Shown here piece after piece: positions 26,118 through 34,796 of a DNA stretch of 54,244 nucleotides. Each line of letters starts with the position of its first letter. Positions within the stretch are counted from its first letter, which is position 1. The translations under genes were made by a program, and so were the position numbers. The notes below the pieces were generated by a model. The model was not told the DNA's origin. It did no database searches and saw only the letters and a list, made by a program, of their open reading frames with translations. Source of the DNA: Mesorhizobium sp. (GTDB lineage Bacteria; Pseudomonadota; Alphaproteobacteria; Rhizobiales; Rhizobiaceae); NCBI GenBank assembly GCA_027492275.1, contig JAPUFC010000070.1, forward strand, positions 1-54,244, given 5' to 3'.

Positions 26118-27046
26118 CCGCCGAGTCCCAGCATCAGGTCGAGGTTCTGCACCGCCGCTCCGGACGCGCCCTTGCCCAGATTGTCGTAGACGGCGACCAG
26201 CAGCGCCTGCGCCCGCGCATCGTTGGCGAAGACGTAGAGCGTCATGCGGTTGGTGCCGTTGTGGACCTCCGGCTGGAGCTGCGGCAGGCGTTCGGCGGGC
26301 GCGAAGGGCGCGACATCCACCACGCTGCCGGGAATGGAGGCGAAATGGTCGGCGATCGCCGCATGAAGCTCCTGGCCGGACGGCACCCTGGGCAGGTCGG
26401 CGAGCTGCAGCGGCACCACCGTGATCATGCCCTGCGCGAAATTGCCGACCGCCGGCTGAAACAGCGGGTCGCGCGACAGTTTCGCGTATTTGCGGAACTC
26501 GGCGACATGCTTGTGCTTCAGGCCGAGCCCGTAAGGCAGGAATTCCGGCGCGTCCTCGCCCTTGGCCTCGTAGTCCTCGATCATCGAGCGGCCGCCGCCG
26601 GTGTAGCCGGAGACGCCGTTCATCGTGACCGGGAAATTTTCCGGGATCAGTCCCGCCGTCACAAGCGGGCGAAGCGCGGCGATGCCGCCCTGCGGCCAGC
26701 AGCCGGGATTGGCCACCCGGCTGGCCTGCGCGATCCGATTCGGCTGGTCGCGGTCGATCTCGGCGAATCCGTACTCCCAGCCCTCGGCCACGCGGTGCGC
26801 GGTCGATGCGTCGATCACGCGCGTCGTGCCGTTGCCGATCAGCGACACGCTCTCCTTCGCCGCGTCGTCCGGCAGGCACAGGATCGCCACGTCGGCCGCG
26901 TTGAGGAACTCGGCGCGGGCCGCCGCGTCCTTGCGGCGCTCGACCGGCACCGAGATGATCTCGATGTCCTTGCGGCCGGCGAGCAGGGTGCGGATCTGCA
27001 ACCCGGTCGTGCCGTGTTCGCCGTCGATGAAGACTTTCGGTGCCAT
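26114..27046 (-). CDS. argC: N-acetyl-gamma-glutamyl-phosphate reductase (type 2)
   Basis: 310 residues. It reduces N-acetylglutamyl-5-phosphate to the semialdehyde with NADPH in arginine biosynthesis. The N-terminus VFIDGEHGTTGLQIR is the Rossmann loop of the short (type 2) subfamily, and the catalytic cysteine is C116 in NPGCWPQGG; GYTGGG and a His-containing tail follow. Length is typical (about 310 against 345 for type 1). It is co-directional with speB 76 bases upstream and overlaps the kinase gene downstream. Confidence 0.97.
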   Translation of the reverse strand: MAPKVFIDGEHGTTGLQIRTLLAGRKDIEIISVPVERRKDAAARAEFLNAADVAILCLPDDAAKESVSLIGNGTTRVIDASTAHRVAEGWEYGFAEIDRDQPNRIAQASRVANPGCWPQGGIAALRPLVTAGLIPENFPVTMNGVSGYTGGGRSMIEDYEAKGEDAPEFLPYGLGLKHKHVAEFRKYAKLSRDPLFQPAVGNFAQGMITVVPLQLADLPRVPSGQELHAAIADHFASIPGSVVDVAPFAPAERLPQLQPEVHNGTNRMTLYVFANDARAQALLVAVYDNLGKGASGAAVQNLDLMLGLGG

Positions 27047-27122
27047 GGTCAGGAAAACTCCCGCTTTTCAGCCGCTTGCGTAGAGAAACCGATTCGGCTT
27101 CGCAAGCCGTTGACTCAAAAAC

Positions 27123-28070
27123 TCAACGCCGCGCCCGGCGCTCCGCCAGCAGGCCGAGCTGGTACATGGCCACGGTCGCCCCGGCGATGGCCGTGATATC
27201 GGCATGATCGTAGGCCGGCGCAACCTCCACCACGTCCGCGCCGACGATATCCAGCCCGCCGAGCCCGCGCAGCACCGACAGGATCTTGGCGCTGGACGGG
27301 CCGCCCGCGACGGGCGTGCCGGTGCCCGGCGCGAAGGCGGGGTCGAGGCAGTCGATGTCGAAGGTGACATAGGCCTTCGCCGCGCCGACGCGCGCGAGGA
27401 TGGCGTCGGCGATCTCGCCGGCGCGGATCTCCTCGACCTCGTGGCCGTGGACGATCCTGATGCCGAAATCCTCGGGCGCATGCGTGCGGATGCCGATCTG
27501 GATCGACCGCGACGTGTCGATGACGCCCTTGCGCGCCGCCCGCGCCACGAAGGAGCCGTGGTCGAGCCGCCGTCCGTCGTCGAACCACGTGTCCTGATGC
27601 GCGTCGAACTGCACCAGCGCCAGCGGTCCGTGCCTGGCCGCATGGGCTTTCAGCAGCGGCCATGTGACAAAATGGTCGCCGCCCAGAGACAGCAGGAACG
27701 CGCCGTCCGCGATCAGCGTCGCCGCCTCGCGCTCGATCCGGTCCGGCGTCTCCTGCGGATTGCCGTAGTCGAGCAGGCAGTCGCCGTAGTCGACCACCGC
27801 GAGCGCCTCGAACAGGTCGCGCGCGAACGGATATTGCGGGTCGTTGTCGAAGATCGCCGACGCGCGCCGCATCGCCTGCGGCCCGAAGCGCGCGCCCGGC
27901 CGGTTGGACACGGCGGCGTCGAACGGAATGCCCCACACGACGGCATCCGCGCCCGACACGTCCTTGGAAAAGCGGCGGCGAAGGAACGACAGCGCCCCCG
28001 CATAGGTCGGGTCGCCCGCTGCGCCGAGCGTCCGTCCGGTGAAGGCGTTGTCGATGGAGGTGGAGGGCAT
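27123..28070 (-). CDS. speB: Agmatinase (ureohydrolase)
   Basis: 315 residues of the arginase/agmatinase family; binuclear manganese hydrolase releasing urea and putrescine from agmatine (or a related guanidino compound). All metal motifs are present: GGDHF, the D-A-H-x-D strand (FDAHQDTW) and DIDCLDPAFAPG. The entry is in a row with argC, so a link to arginine/polyamine metabolism is reasonable. Some family members use guanidinobutyrate or proclavaminate instead, which sequence reading cannot exclude. A rho-independent terminator for rpsI lies just before its start. Confidence 0.92.
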   Translation of the reverse strand: MPSTSIDNAFTGRTLGAAGDPTYAGALSFLRRRFSKDVSGADAVVWGIPFDAAVSNRPGARFGPQAMRRASAIFDNDPQYPFARDLFEALAVVDYGDCLLDYGNPQETPDRIEREAATLIADGAFLLSLGGDHFVTWPLLKAHAARHGPLALVQFDAHQDTWFDDGRRLDHGSFVARAARKGVIDTSRSIQIGIRTHAPEDFGIRIVHGHEVEEIRAGEIADAILARVGAAKAYVTFDIDCLDPAFAPGTGTPVAGGPSSAKILSVLRGLGGLDIVGADVVEVAPAYDHADITAIAGATVAMYQLGLLAERRARR

Positions 28071-28092
28071 GGCGTCTTTATAGGCCTGAAGA

Positions 28093-28126
28093 CCAAAACG
28101 AAAAAGGCCGGCGCTGAGCCGGCCTT
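28093..28126 (-). terminator. Rho-independent terminator of rplM-rpsI
   Basis: Read on the minus strand: a perfect 9-bp stem AAGGCCGGC / GCCGGCCTT with a 5-base loop, followed by TTTTTCGTTTTG. It lies 25 bases past the rpsI stop and 34 bases before speB, separating the two units. Confidence 0.9.
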
Positions 28127-28150
28127 CCGCGAAACGATGGAAAGCTGAAA

Positions 28151-28627
28151 TCAGCGCTTGGAGAACTGGAAGGAGCGGCGGGCCTTCGCCTTGCCGTACT
28201 TCTTGCGCTCGACCACGCGGCTGTCGCGGGTCAGGAAGCCGCCCTTCTTGAGCACGCCGCGCAGCGCCGGCTCGTAATAGGTCAGCGCCTTGGAGATGCC
28301 GTGGCGAACAGCGCCCGCCTGGCCCGAAAGGCCACCGCCGGCGACGGTCGCGATGATGTCGAACTGGCCGGCGCGGTTGGCTGCGATGATCGGCTGCTGG
28401 AGCACCATCTGGAGAACGGGACGCGCGAAATAGGCCGCGAATTCCTTCTCGTTGACGATGATCTTGCCGGACCCGGGCTTCACCCAGACGCGGGCGATGG
28501 CGTCCTTGCGCTTGCCGGTGGCGTAGGCGCGGCCCTGCTTGTCGAGCTTCTGGACATGGACCGGAGCGGCCGGCTGCGTGCCCTGGGCGACCGTGCCGAG
28601 TTCGGCGAGGGAGGAGAGTTCGGCCAT
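28151..28627 (-). CDS. rpsI: 30S ribosomal protein S9
   Basis: 158 residues. The S9 core runs from about residue 35 ([17 protein letters not shown]) to the basic tail ending SFQFSKR, whose last Arg contacts P-site tRNA. The ~30-residue N-terminal extension is usual for alphaproteobacteria. It follows rplM after five bases; the two form the standard L13-S9 operon. Confidence 0.98.
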   Translation of the reverse strand: MAELSSLAELGTVAQGTQPAAPVHVQKLDKQGRAYATGKRKDAIARVWVKPGSGKIIVNEKEFAAYFARPVLQMVLQQPIIAANRAGQFDIIATVAGGGLSGQAGAVRHGISKALTYYEPALRGVLKKGGFLTRDSRVVERKKYGKAKARRSFQFSKR

Positions 28628-28632
28628 TGGGA

Positions 28633-29094
28633 TCAAGCCTTCTTGTTCTTGGCGTTCAGCGCGCCGACGTCGAGCGTCTCGGGCTGCTGCGCCTCGTGCG
28701 GATGGGTCGCGCCGGCATAGACGCGGAGATTCTTCATCTGGCGACGGCCGAGGGGCCCGCGCGGGATCATGCGCTCCACGGCCTTCTCGAGCACGCGCTC
28801 GGGGAAACGGCCTTCCAGAAGCTGGCGCGCGGTGCGCTCCTTGATGCCGCCCGGATGGCCGGTGTGCCAGTAATACACCTTGTCGGTGTACTTCTTGCCG
28901 GTGAAGGCGACCTTGTCGGCATTGATGATGATGACGTTGTCGCCGTCGTCGACATGCGGAGTGAAGGTCGGCTTGTGCTTGCCGCGCAGGCGGTTGGCGA
29001 CGATGGAGGCGAGGCGGCCGACGACGAGACCCTCGGCGTCGATGAGCACCCACTTCTTCACCACGTCCGCAGGCTTCTGCGAAAAGGTTGTCAT
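28633..29094 (-). CDS. rplM: 50S ribosomal protein L13
   Basis: 153 residues; family motifs [18 protein letters not shown], a [12 protein letters not shown] strand, [12 protein letters not shown] and [17 protein letters not shown] are intact. MTTF at 29094 was taken as start; an ATG one codon pair upstream is possible. First gene of the L13-S9 operon. 228 bases separate it from the convergent-side thioesterase gene and hold its promoter. Confidence 0.98.
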   Translation of the reverse strand: MTTFSQKPADVVKKWVLIDAEGLVVGRLASIVANRLRGKHKPTFTPHVDDGDNVIIINADKVAFTGKKYTDKVYYWHTGHPGGIKERTARQLLEGRFPERVLEKAVERMIPRGPLGRRQMKNLRVYAGATHPHEAQQPETLDVGALNAKNKKA

Positions 29095-29322
29095 GGTCTC
29101 TGCTTTCAGCTTCATCCTTCCCGTCCGGAAACGGAGAAGGCTTTTCTTGTTGCTTGGTTTGGCGGCCGGAACCGACAAATGCGAAGCCGGCAACCCGAAG
29201 ACTGCCGGCACGGCGGGCTTATAGGTGAAATGCCGGGGACGGTCAATACGACGCCGGACCGTCAGTCCGGTAAAATATCCAATGGAAATAGGCGCTTCGG
29301 CATGAGGTAATGTAATACCGCA

Positions 29323-29775
29323 TCATTTTGCGGCCTGGCGCGGCGGGATGGAATAGGTGCCTGTGGCAAAGGCCGCCAGCTCGCCTGCCGGGGAAAATAT
29401 CTCGCAGGAGAAGACCATCAGGCTGCGGCCGAGCTTGAGGATGCGGCACTGCGCGTCGACCGGGCCCGGACCCGCCTTGCGCATGAAGTTGATGTCGAGA
29501 TTGGTCGTGACGGCCAGCGCGTCGCCGCCGGCATGCGACAGCGCGCACCCATAGCCGCCGATGTCGGCCAGCGTGAACAGGGACGGCCCCGAAACCGTGC
29601 CGCCCGGCCGCAGATGCCGGTCGTCGGCATCGAGCCTGGCGCGGCAGCCGCCGTCGAACACGTCGAGGATAAAATAGCAGCGCGCCGCCGCGTTGAGCTG
29701 CGGATAGGCCCGGTCCATCAGCGCGTTGACCTGCGCCGCCGAGAGCAGCGCGCGCGGAGGCTGGCTTTTCGGCAT
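29323..29775 (-). CDS. PaaI-type hotdog thioesterase
   Basis: 150 residues of the 4HBT hotdog fold. The long helix region HLRPGGTVSGPSLFTLADIG carries the Asp used as nucleophile/base in PaaI-type acyl-CoA thioesterases, with TTNLDINFMRKA on the next strands. Cytoplasmic; hydrolyses an acyl- or phenylacetyl-CoA. GGGAG seven bases upstream of ATG 29775 supports the start; the open frame further upstream is not used. It is divergent from a crotonase gene with a 110-base gap, suggesting an acyl-CoA theme. Confidence 0.87.
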   Translation of the reverse strand: MPKSQPPRALLSAAQVNALMDRAYPQLNAAARCYFILDVFDGGCRARLDADDRHLRPGGTVSGPSLFTLADIGGYGCALSHAGGDALAVTTNLDINFMRKAGPGPVDAQCRILKLGRSLMVFSCEIFSPAGELAAFATGTYSIPPRQAAK

Positions 29776-29885
29776 TCCCCGTCTCCCGTCCGTCCTCGGC
29801 GGAAAAGACAACGCTCCGGCGTGTCCTTCAAGCCCGGCCGTGCTAGTCCTTTCGTCAGAACGGCCCGGCAGGAAGGGAGCGGACG

Positions 29886-30710
29886 ATGGCGGAGATACTG
29901 GCGATGAAGCGCGACGAGACGTCCGGGCCGGTCCTGTCGGCCCTGCACAACGGCATCCTGCGGCTCACGCTGGCCAACCCGCCGGCCAACGCGCTCTCGC
30001 TGGCGCTGATGGCGGCGCTCCAGGCCGAGCTGGCCCGCGCGCGCGACGATGCGGCCGTCCGCGTCATCATCGTCGCCGCGCAGGGCGGAAAAGCATTTTC
30101 GGCCGGGCACGACCTCAAGGAGATGACCGCGCGCCGCGCCGACGCCGATCGCGGCCGCGCCTTCTTCGAGCGCACCATGACCGCCGCCGCCGCCCTGATG
30201 CAGACCATCGTGCGCCATCCGAAACCGGTGATCGCCGAGGTGGACGGGCTGGCCACGGCCGCAGGCCTTCAGATCGTGGCGAGCTGCGACCTCGCCATCG
30301 CCACCGACCGCTCGCATTTCTGCACGCCGGGCGTGAACATCGGCCTGTTCTGCTCGACGCCGATGGTGGCGCTGTCGCGCAACGTCTCGAGGAAGCACGC
30401 CATGGAGATGCTGCTGACCGGCGAGACGATCGACGCCCGGACGGCGCGCGAATTCGGCCTGATCAACCGCGTCGTGCCGCCGGAATACCTGTCCCAGATC
30501 GTGACGAAATACGCCGAAACCATCGCTTCCAAATCGCCCTTGACGCTGAAGATCGGCAAGGAGGCTTTCTACAACCAGGCCGAGATGGGACTGGAGGAAG
30601 CCTATGCCTACGCCGCCCGCGTGATGACGGAAAACATGCTGGCGCGCGATGCCGAAGAGGGCATCGGCGCCTTCATCGGCAAGCGCAAGCCCGAATGGAC
30701 GGGAGAATGA
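29886..30710 (+). CDS. Enoyl-CoA hydratase/isomerase family protein (ECHDC3-like)
   Basis: 274 residues, crotonase fold. The oxyanion-hole segment GGKAFSAGHDLKEM and DGLATAAGLQIVASCDL are clear. Where the classical hydratase has its two catalytic glutamates (C-E-L and P-E), this protein has L-Q-I and G-V-N, a pattern shared with the ECHDC3 clade, so ordinary 2-enoyl-CoA hydration is doubtful. FCTPGVNIGLFCSTP is also typical of that clade. RBS GGAAGGGAGC precedes ATG 29886. The stop overlaps the VOC gene as ATGA, implying co-translation. Confidence 0.88.
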   Translation: MAEILAMKRDETSGPVLSALHNGILRLTLANPPANALSLALMAALQAELARARDDAAVRVIIVAAQGGKAFSAGHDLKEMTARRADADRGRAFFERTMTAAAALMQTIVRHPKPVIAEVDGLATAAGLQIVASCDLAIATDRSHFCTPGVNIGLFCSTPMVALSRNVSRKHAMEMLLTGETIDARTAREFGLINRVVPPEYLSQIVTKYAETIASKSPLTLKIGKEAFYNQAEMGLEEAYAYAARVMTENMLARDAEEGIGAFIGKRKPEWTGE

Positions 30711-31129
30711 TGGAGCCGCGCATCTCCATCGTCACCGTCGCCGTGCGCGACCTCGACCGGGCGGCGGCGTTCTACGAGGCGATGGGCCTGAGGCGCCATC
30801 GCATTCGCGACGGCGTCGCCTTCTTCCAGATGGGCGGCATTATCTTCGCTCTCTTTCCCCGCGAGAGCGCCGAGCCGGATGCCGGCGTGACGTTCGGGGC
30901 CGCGCCCTCGGCGGTATACCTCGCCTACAACACGCGCTCCGAGGCGGAGGTGGGCGCGGTGCTGGCCCAGGCCGAGAAAGCGGGCGGAAGGATCGTCAAG
31001 CCGGCCGGACGCGCCTTCTGGGGCGGCTGGTACGGCTATTTCGCCGACACCGAAGGGCATGTCTGGGAAGTCGCCCACAACCCGGATTTTCCGATCGACG
31101 CGAACGGCAACATCGCCCTGCCGGCCTGA
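30707..31129 (+). CDS. VOC (glyoxalase/bleomycin-resistance) family protein
   Basis: 140 residues, two beta-alpha-beta-beta-beta modules. First module SIVTVAVRDLDRAAAFYEAMG, second AVYLAYNTRSEAEVG with GYFADTEGHVWEVAHNP at the end, the last Glu being a typical metal ligand. It could be a lyase, isomerase or dioxygenase of the VOC superfamily; substrate unknown. ATG 30707 overlaps the crotonase stop (ATGA); a second ATG follows directly. Confidence 0.9.
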   Translation: MMEPRISIVTVAVRDLDRAAAFYEAMGLRRHRIRDGVAFFQMGGIIFALFPRESAEPDAGVTFGAAPSAVYLAYNTRSEAEVGAVLAQAEKAGGRIVKPAGRAFWGGWYGYFADTEGHVWEVAHNPDFPIDANGNIALPA

Positions 31130-31226
31130 AAAGTTTCGCAGACCCGCCGCCTGCCTGCCGCAGCGGAACCATCATGACGCCCTGAAGCACGGCTACCCCG
31201 AGCATGGGCAGGGTGGAGGCTTGGAC

Positions 31227-32069
31227 ATGGGCGTGGGACTGTCACGGAGAGCCGCCGGCGCGGCCGTCTTGCTCGCGCTTCTGACCGGCGGCGCGACGGC
31301 GCGAGCGGACAATGAGCCCCCGCAAGCGCTCTATCCTGAAATTCTCGTCGCCACCGACGACAGCTATTCGTCGGATATGGACCTTGCCGCCTTTCGCTTG
31401 AAAGGCCGCGAAACCGCCGAGGCGAAAATCCGCACCGAAAGGGGATGGCTGGACGATCCCCGGCCGATGCTCGACCTGATGGCCGAGGCGGTCGAAGTCC
31501 TCGTGGCGCAGGGCAAACGGTCTTACGATCAGGATTTCGTTTCGCTCGGCCTGCATGCGCCCGAAACGGCGATGGAAATGGTCGGCCGGCTCGCCTATCC
31601 GCGCGAAGGCGGCGACGCCATGGTGAAGCGGCGCTACGCCATGCGGGCGATCGGCCGGATGCTGGCCGACCCGGTCGTCGGCTCCACGCCCTGGCTGGAC
31701 GGGCGCATCTGCACGGCAAGCTATGGAAAAGTGTCGTGGCCGGACTGGATGGCGCTGTCGAAAAGGCTGCCATATGGCGAGACGGAGTGGGTCATCGCGG
31801 TCGAAACGGAATTCGACAAGGACGATCTCTGGCAGGCGGGCGACCGACAATGGCCGAAACGCTTCCAGCTCGTGCCGGTCTCTCCGGAGCAAAAGGCCGC
31901 GGCCGGCTGGCTGGGTGTCTTGTCGCCTGAGGACGGGCGCTTCTTCTTCCGGACCGGGTTCGACGACGGTCCGAGCTATTTTGCTCCCTATCTGAACGAT
32001 CATGTGTGTTTCGAGAAGCGCGAAGGCGGTTGGAGGATCGCGGCGGTTGCGGTGCGGCTGGACCGGTAA
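31227..32069 (+). CDS. Secreted protein of unknown function
   Basis: 280 residues. A signal peptide (MGVGLSRRAAGAAVLLALLTG, cleavage near ATARA-DN) leads to a periplasmic protein with many acidic residues. Visible landmarks: YPEILVATDDSYSSDMDL, a TERGWLDDPRP turn, DGRICTASYGKVSW (one Cys), a WPKRFQLVPVS strand and a C-terminal GPSYFAPYLNDHVCFEK (second Cys), which could form a disulfide. No known domain recognised. GGAGG eight bases before the ATG supports the start. It stands alone, 97 bases after the VOC gene. Confidence 0.75.
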   Translation: MGVGLSRRAAGAAVLLALLTGGATARADNEPPQALYPEILVATDDSYSSDMDLAAFRLKGRETAEAKIRTERGWLDDPRPMLDLMAEAVEVLVAQGKRSYDQDFVSLGLHAPETAMEMVGRLAYPREGGDAMVKRRYAMRAIGRMLADPVVGSTPWLDGRICTASYGKVSWPDWMALSKRLPYGETEWVIAVETEFDKDDLWQAGDRQWPKRFQLVPVSPEQKAAAGWLGVLSPEDGRFFFRTGFDDGPSYFAPYLNDHVCFEKREGGWRIAAVAVRLDR

Positions 32070-32107
32070 GGCTTGAACTGCCGGTGCGGCTGCGCCAAAT
32101 CTGAATC

Positions 32108-32554
32108 ATGAAACACGACAGCTACGACGATTCCTATCTGGCCGGCATTCTGAACGAGACGAAAACCATCGCCCTTGTCGGCGCCTCCCCGAACCCGGCG
32201 CGTCCCAGCTACGGCGTCATGCGCTTCCTGCTGTCGCGCGGCTACCGGGTCGTTCCGGTCAATCCGGGGCAGGAAGGCAAGGAAATCCACGGCCAGACGG
32301 TGTACGGCACGCTTGCCGACATCCCCGAGCCGGTCGACATGGTGGATGTCTTCCGCGCCTCCGATGCCGTTCCCGGCGTTGTGGACGAGGCGCTGGCGCT
32401 CGATCCCCGGCCGAAGATCATCTGGACGCAGCTCGGCGTCCGGCACGCGGATGCCGCCGCGCGCGCCGAGGCGGCCGGCCTCAGGGTGGTGATGGACCGC
32501 TGCCCGGCGATCGAGATGCCCCGCCTGTCGCATCTGCTGGCGCGCCGGGACTGA
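32108..32554 (+). CDS. CoA-binding domain protein
   Basis: 148 residues, a single Rossmann-like CoA_binding_2 domain (COG1832, YccU-type). Motif TIALVGASPNPARPSYGVM is the nucleotide loop; VYGTLADIPEPVDMVDVFR and WTQLGVRHADAAARAEAAG complete the fold, with DRCPAIEMPRL near the end. Function of the family is not established. It is 38 bases after the secreted protein and precedes metY on the same strand. Confidence 0.93.
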   Translation: MKHDSYDDSYLAGILNETKTIALVGASPNPARPSYGVMRFLLSRGYRVVPVNPGQEGKEIHGQTVYGTLADIPEPVDMVDVFRASDAVPGVVDEALALDPRPKIIWTQLGVRHADAAARAEAAGLRVVMDRCPAIEMPRLSHLLARRD

Positions 32555-32701
32555 CGCAAAGCCATTCCGGCCTGCGACGCATTCGCGCGGGCCTGTTTCA
32601 CGCGTTTCGGCCCGTTGCAGCATTTCTTTCTTTGTCATCGGAGCTATGCTTCGGCCAGAATGGAAGCGGCCGTCGCGGACGACTTTTGGGAGAGGATGGA
32701 A

Positions 32702-33985
32702 ATGACCCAGCGCACACCCGGTTTCGACACTTTGGCGGTTCACGCGGGAGCCAAGCCCGACCCGACGACCGGCGCGCGCACGACGCCGATCTACCAGACC
32801 GCCTCCTACGTCTTCGAGAACGCCGACCACGCCGCCAAGCTGTTCGGCCTGCAGGCCTTCGGCAACATCTACACGCGCATCATGAACCCCACGCAGGCCG
32901 TGCTGGAAGAGCGCGTCGCGGCGCTGGAAGGCGGCACGGCGGCGCTCGCCGTGGCCTCGGGCCATGCCGCGCAGCTTCTTGTCTTCCACACGCTGCTGCA
33001 GTCCGGCGACAATTTCGTCGCCGCGACCCGGCTCTACGGCGGCTCGATCAACCAGTTCGGCAACGCCTTCAAGAGCTTCGGCTGGCAGGTGCGCTGGGCC
33101 GACACGCATGACGTTTCGAGCTTCGAGAAGCAGATCGACGGCAGGACGCGCGCCATCTTCATCGAGAGCCTCGCCAATCCGAACGGCGAGTTCACCGACA
33201 TCGCCGCGATCGCCGAGGTGGCGCACAGGCACGGCCTGCCGCTGATCGTCGACAACACGCTGGCGACGCCCTACCTCGTGCGTCCGCTGGAGCACGGCGC
33301 CGACGTCGTCGTGCATTCGCTGACCAAGTTCATCGGCGGCCACGGCAATTCCATCGGCGGCGTCATCGTCGACGGCGGCACCTTCGACTGGTCGAAGTCG
33401 GGCAACTATCCGATGCTGTCGGAGCCGCGCCCCGAATATGGCGGCGTGAAGCTGCACGAGACCTTCGGCAATTTCGCCTTCGCCATCGCGGTGCGCGTGC
33501 TCGGCCTGCGCGATTTCGGCCCGGCCATCTCGCCCTTCAACGCCTTCCTGATCCTGACCGGTCTGGAAACGCTGCCGCTGCGCATGCAGCGCCATGTCGA
33601 CAACGCGCAGAAGGTGGCTGAATACCTCGCCGGGCACGACAAGGTCGGCTGGGTGTCCTATCCCGGCCTGCCGAAGGACCCGAACAACGCGCTGGCGAAA
33701 AAATATTCGCCGAAAGGCGCCGGCGCGGTCTTCACCTTCGGTCTGAAGGGCGGCTACGACGCCGGCGTCAAGCTGGTCGAGGGGCTGGAGCTGTTCTCGC
33801 ATCTCGCCAATGTCGGCGACACCCGCTCGCTGGTCATCCACCCGGCCTCGACCACGCATCGCCAGCTTTCCGACGAGCAGAAGGTGAAGGCCGGCGCGGG
33901 ACCGGACGTGGTGCGCCTGTCGGTCGGCATCGAGGACGCCGCAGACATCATCGCCGATCTGGAGCAGGCGCTGGCCAAGGTCTGA
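32702..33985 (+). CDS. metY: O-acetylhomoserine sulfhydrylase (aminocarboxypropyltransferase)
   Basis: 427 residues, PLP-dependent Cys/Met-metabolism family. It makes homocysteine from O-acetylhomoserine and sulfide. The start region [20 protein letters not shown] and [16 protein letters not shown] is the MetY signature; the PLP lysine is K209 in [11 protein letters not shown], preceded by the DNT motif in [12 protein letters not shown] 32702 has GGGAGAGG upstream; ATG 32696 is just possible. No SAM-II riboswitch was found in the leader, though such switches often precede met genes in this group. Stop and next start overlap (TGATG), coupling it to the cupin. Confidence 0.96.
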   Translation: MTQRTPGFDTLAVHAGAKPDPTTGARTTPIYQTASYVFENADHAAKLFGLQAFGNIYTRIMNPTQAVLEERVAALEGGTAALAVASGHAAQLLVFHTLLQSGDNFVAATRLYGGSINQFGNAFKSFGWQVRWADTHDVSSFEKQIDGRTRAIFIESLANPNGEFTDIAAIAEVAHRHGLPLIVDNTLATPYLVRPLEHGADVVVHSLTKFIGGHGNSIGGVIVDGGTFDWSKSGNYPMLSEPRPEYGGVKLHETFGNFAFAIAVRVLGLRDFGPAISPFNAFLILTGLETLPLRMQRHVDNAQKVAEYLAGHDKVGWVSYPGLPKDPNNALAKKYSPKGAGAVFTFGLKGGYDAGVKLVEGLELFSHLANVGDTRSLVIHPASTTHRQLSDEQKVKAGAGPDVVRLSVGIEDAADIIADLEQALAKV

Positions 33986-34329
33986 TGGCCCGATTTCTGC
34001 CGGTCGGAATCGACGGTATCGAGCCGGAGCTTTCGGCTCCGGCGCCGGAGCGCGTCATCTCCGGCGCGCCCGCCTTCCGGACGTGGAACGCCGAGGATGC
34101 CGGCGGCGGCCTCTACGCCGGCATCTGGGAGGCGACGCCCGGCAAATGGCGCATCGCCTATGACGAGTGGGAGTTCTGCCACATTCTTTCCGGCGTCTCG
34201 GTGATTGCCGGGGACGACGGCGACACCCGCACCGTGCGGGCAGGCGACAGCTTCGTGCTCAGGCCGGGCTTCAGGGGAAGCTGGGAAGTCCTTGAAACGA
34301 CTCGCAAGGCCTATGTGATCCGGCTGTGA
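33985..34329 (+). CDS. Small cupin-domain protein
   Basis: 114 residues of the Cupin_3 group (DUF861/EutQ-like): GIWEATPGKWRIAYDEWEFCHILSG gives the first cupin strand motif with E and H as possible ligands, and GDSFVLRPGFRGSWEVLE the second. The family is cytoplasmic; some members have no known reaction. It begins one base inside the metY stop, so a role linked to sulfur amino acid metabolism is possible but only by context. Confidence 0.9.
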   Translation: MARFLPVGIDGIEPELSAPAPERVISGAPAFRTWNAEDAGGGLYAGIWEATPGKWRIAYDEWEFCHILSGVSVIAGDDGDTRTVRAGDSFVLRPGFRGSWEVLETTRKAYVIRL

Positions 34330-34336
34330 GGGCTTC

Positions 34337-34573
34337 ATGCCTACGGTTCTTTTCGAGGCAGGATATCGCTTTTTCTTCTACAGCCGTGAAAACGCGGAGC
34401 CACCGCATATCCACATCGAGCATGGCGACAAGCTGGCCAAGTATTGGCTGGACCCGGTCGAACTCGCCAACTCCAAGCGGTTTCGAGCCCACGAACTTAG
34501 CGAAGTCAGGGAACTTGTGATAAGGTACCGTGACCGCCTGCTGGAGGCATGGAATGAACACTTTGGTGCTTGA
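34337..34573 (+). CDS. DUF4160 protein
   Basis: 78 residues matching DUF4160: FYSRENAEPPHIHIEHGDKLAKYWLD carries the highly conserved E-P-P-H-I-H motif, followed by a helix ending ELVIRYRDRLLEAWNEHF. Members are typically adjacent to DUF2442 genes and in toxin-antitoxin-like or defence-associated islands; activity unknown. Its 3' end overlaps the next gene by 20 bases. Confidence 0.9.
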   Translation: MPTVLFEAGYRFFFYSRENAEPPHIHIEHGDKLAKYWLDPVELANSKRFRAHELSEVRELVIRYRDRLLEAWNEHFGA

Positions 34574-34796
34574 CGTCGAACCGCTGGCCGCGGACGTTCG
34601 CGTCTCAGAGCATGCGCTTCACGTCGTGCTCCAGGATGGCCGGGAAATCTCGGCGCCGCTGGCCTGGTATCCGCGTTTGCGTGATGCGGCGCCCGCCGAG
34701 CGCGCGCATTGGCGTATGATCGGCCATGGCGAGGGTATCCATTGGCCGGGGATAGACGAGGATATTTCCGTCCTCGGTTTGCTATCGGGCCGATAG
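34554..34796 (+). CDS. DUF2442 protein
   Basis: 80 residues. DUF2442 landmarks: VSEHALHVVLQDGREISAPL, WYPRLRDAAPAERAHW (conserved Y-P-R-L and W) and GIHWPGIDEDISVLGLL (I-H-W-P-x-I-D-E-D-I). Some versions of this family carry a fused HTH and act as antitoxin-like regulators. Start at ATG 34554 because GGAGG lies just upstream and because it gives a full-length domain. The stop runs 15 bases into the convergent P450 gene. Confidence 0.92.
   Translation: MNTLVLDVEPLAADVRVSEHALHVVLQDGREISAPLAWYPRLRDAAPAERAHWRMIGHGEGIHWPGIDEDISVLGLLSGR

Noticed and set aside
32555-32701. SAM-II or other SAM riboswitch upstream of metY
   Set aside because: I looked for the conserved loop and pseudoknot sequences of SAM-II and saw none; a covariance-model search (Infernal/Rfam) would decide.
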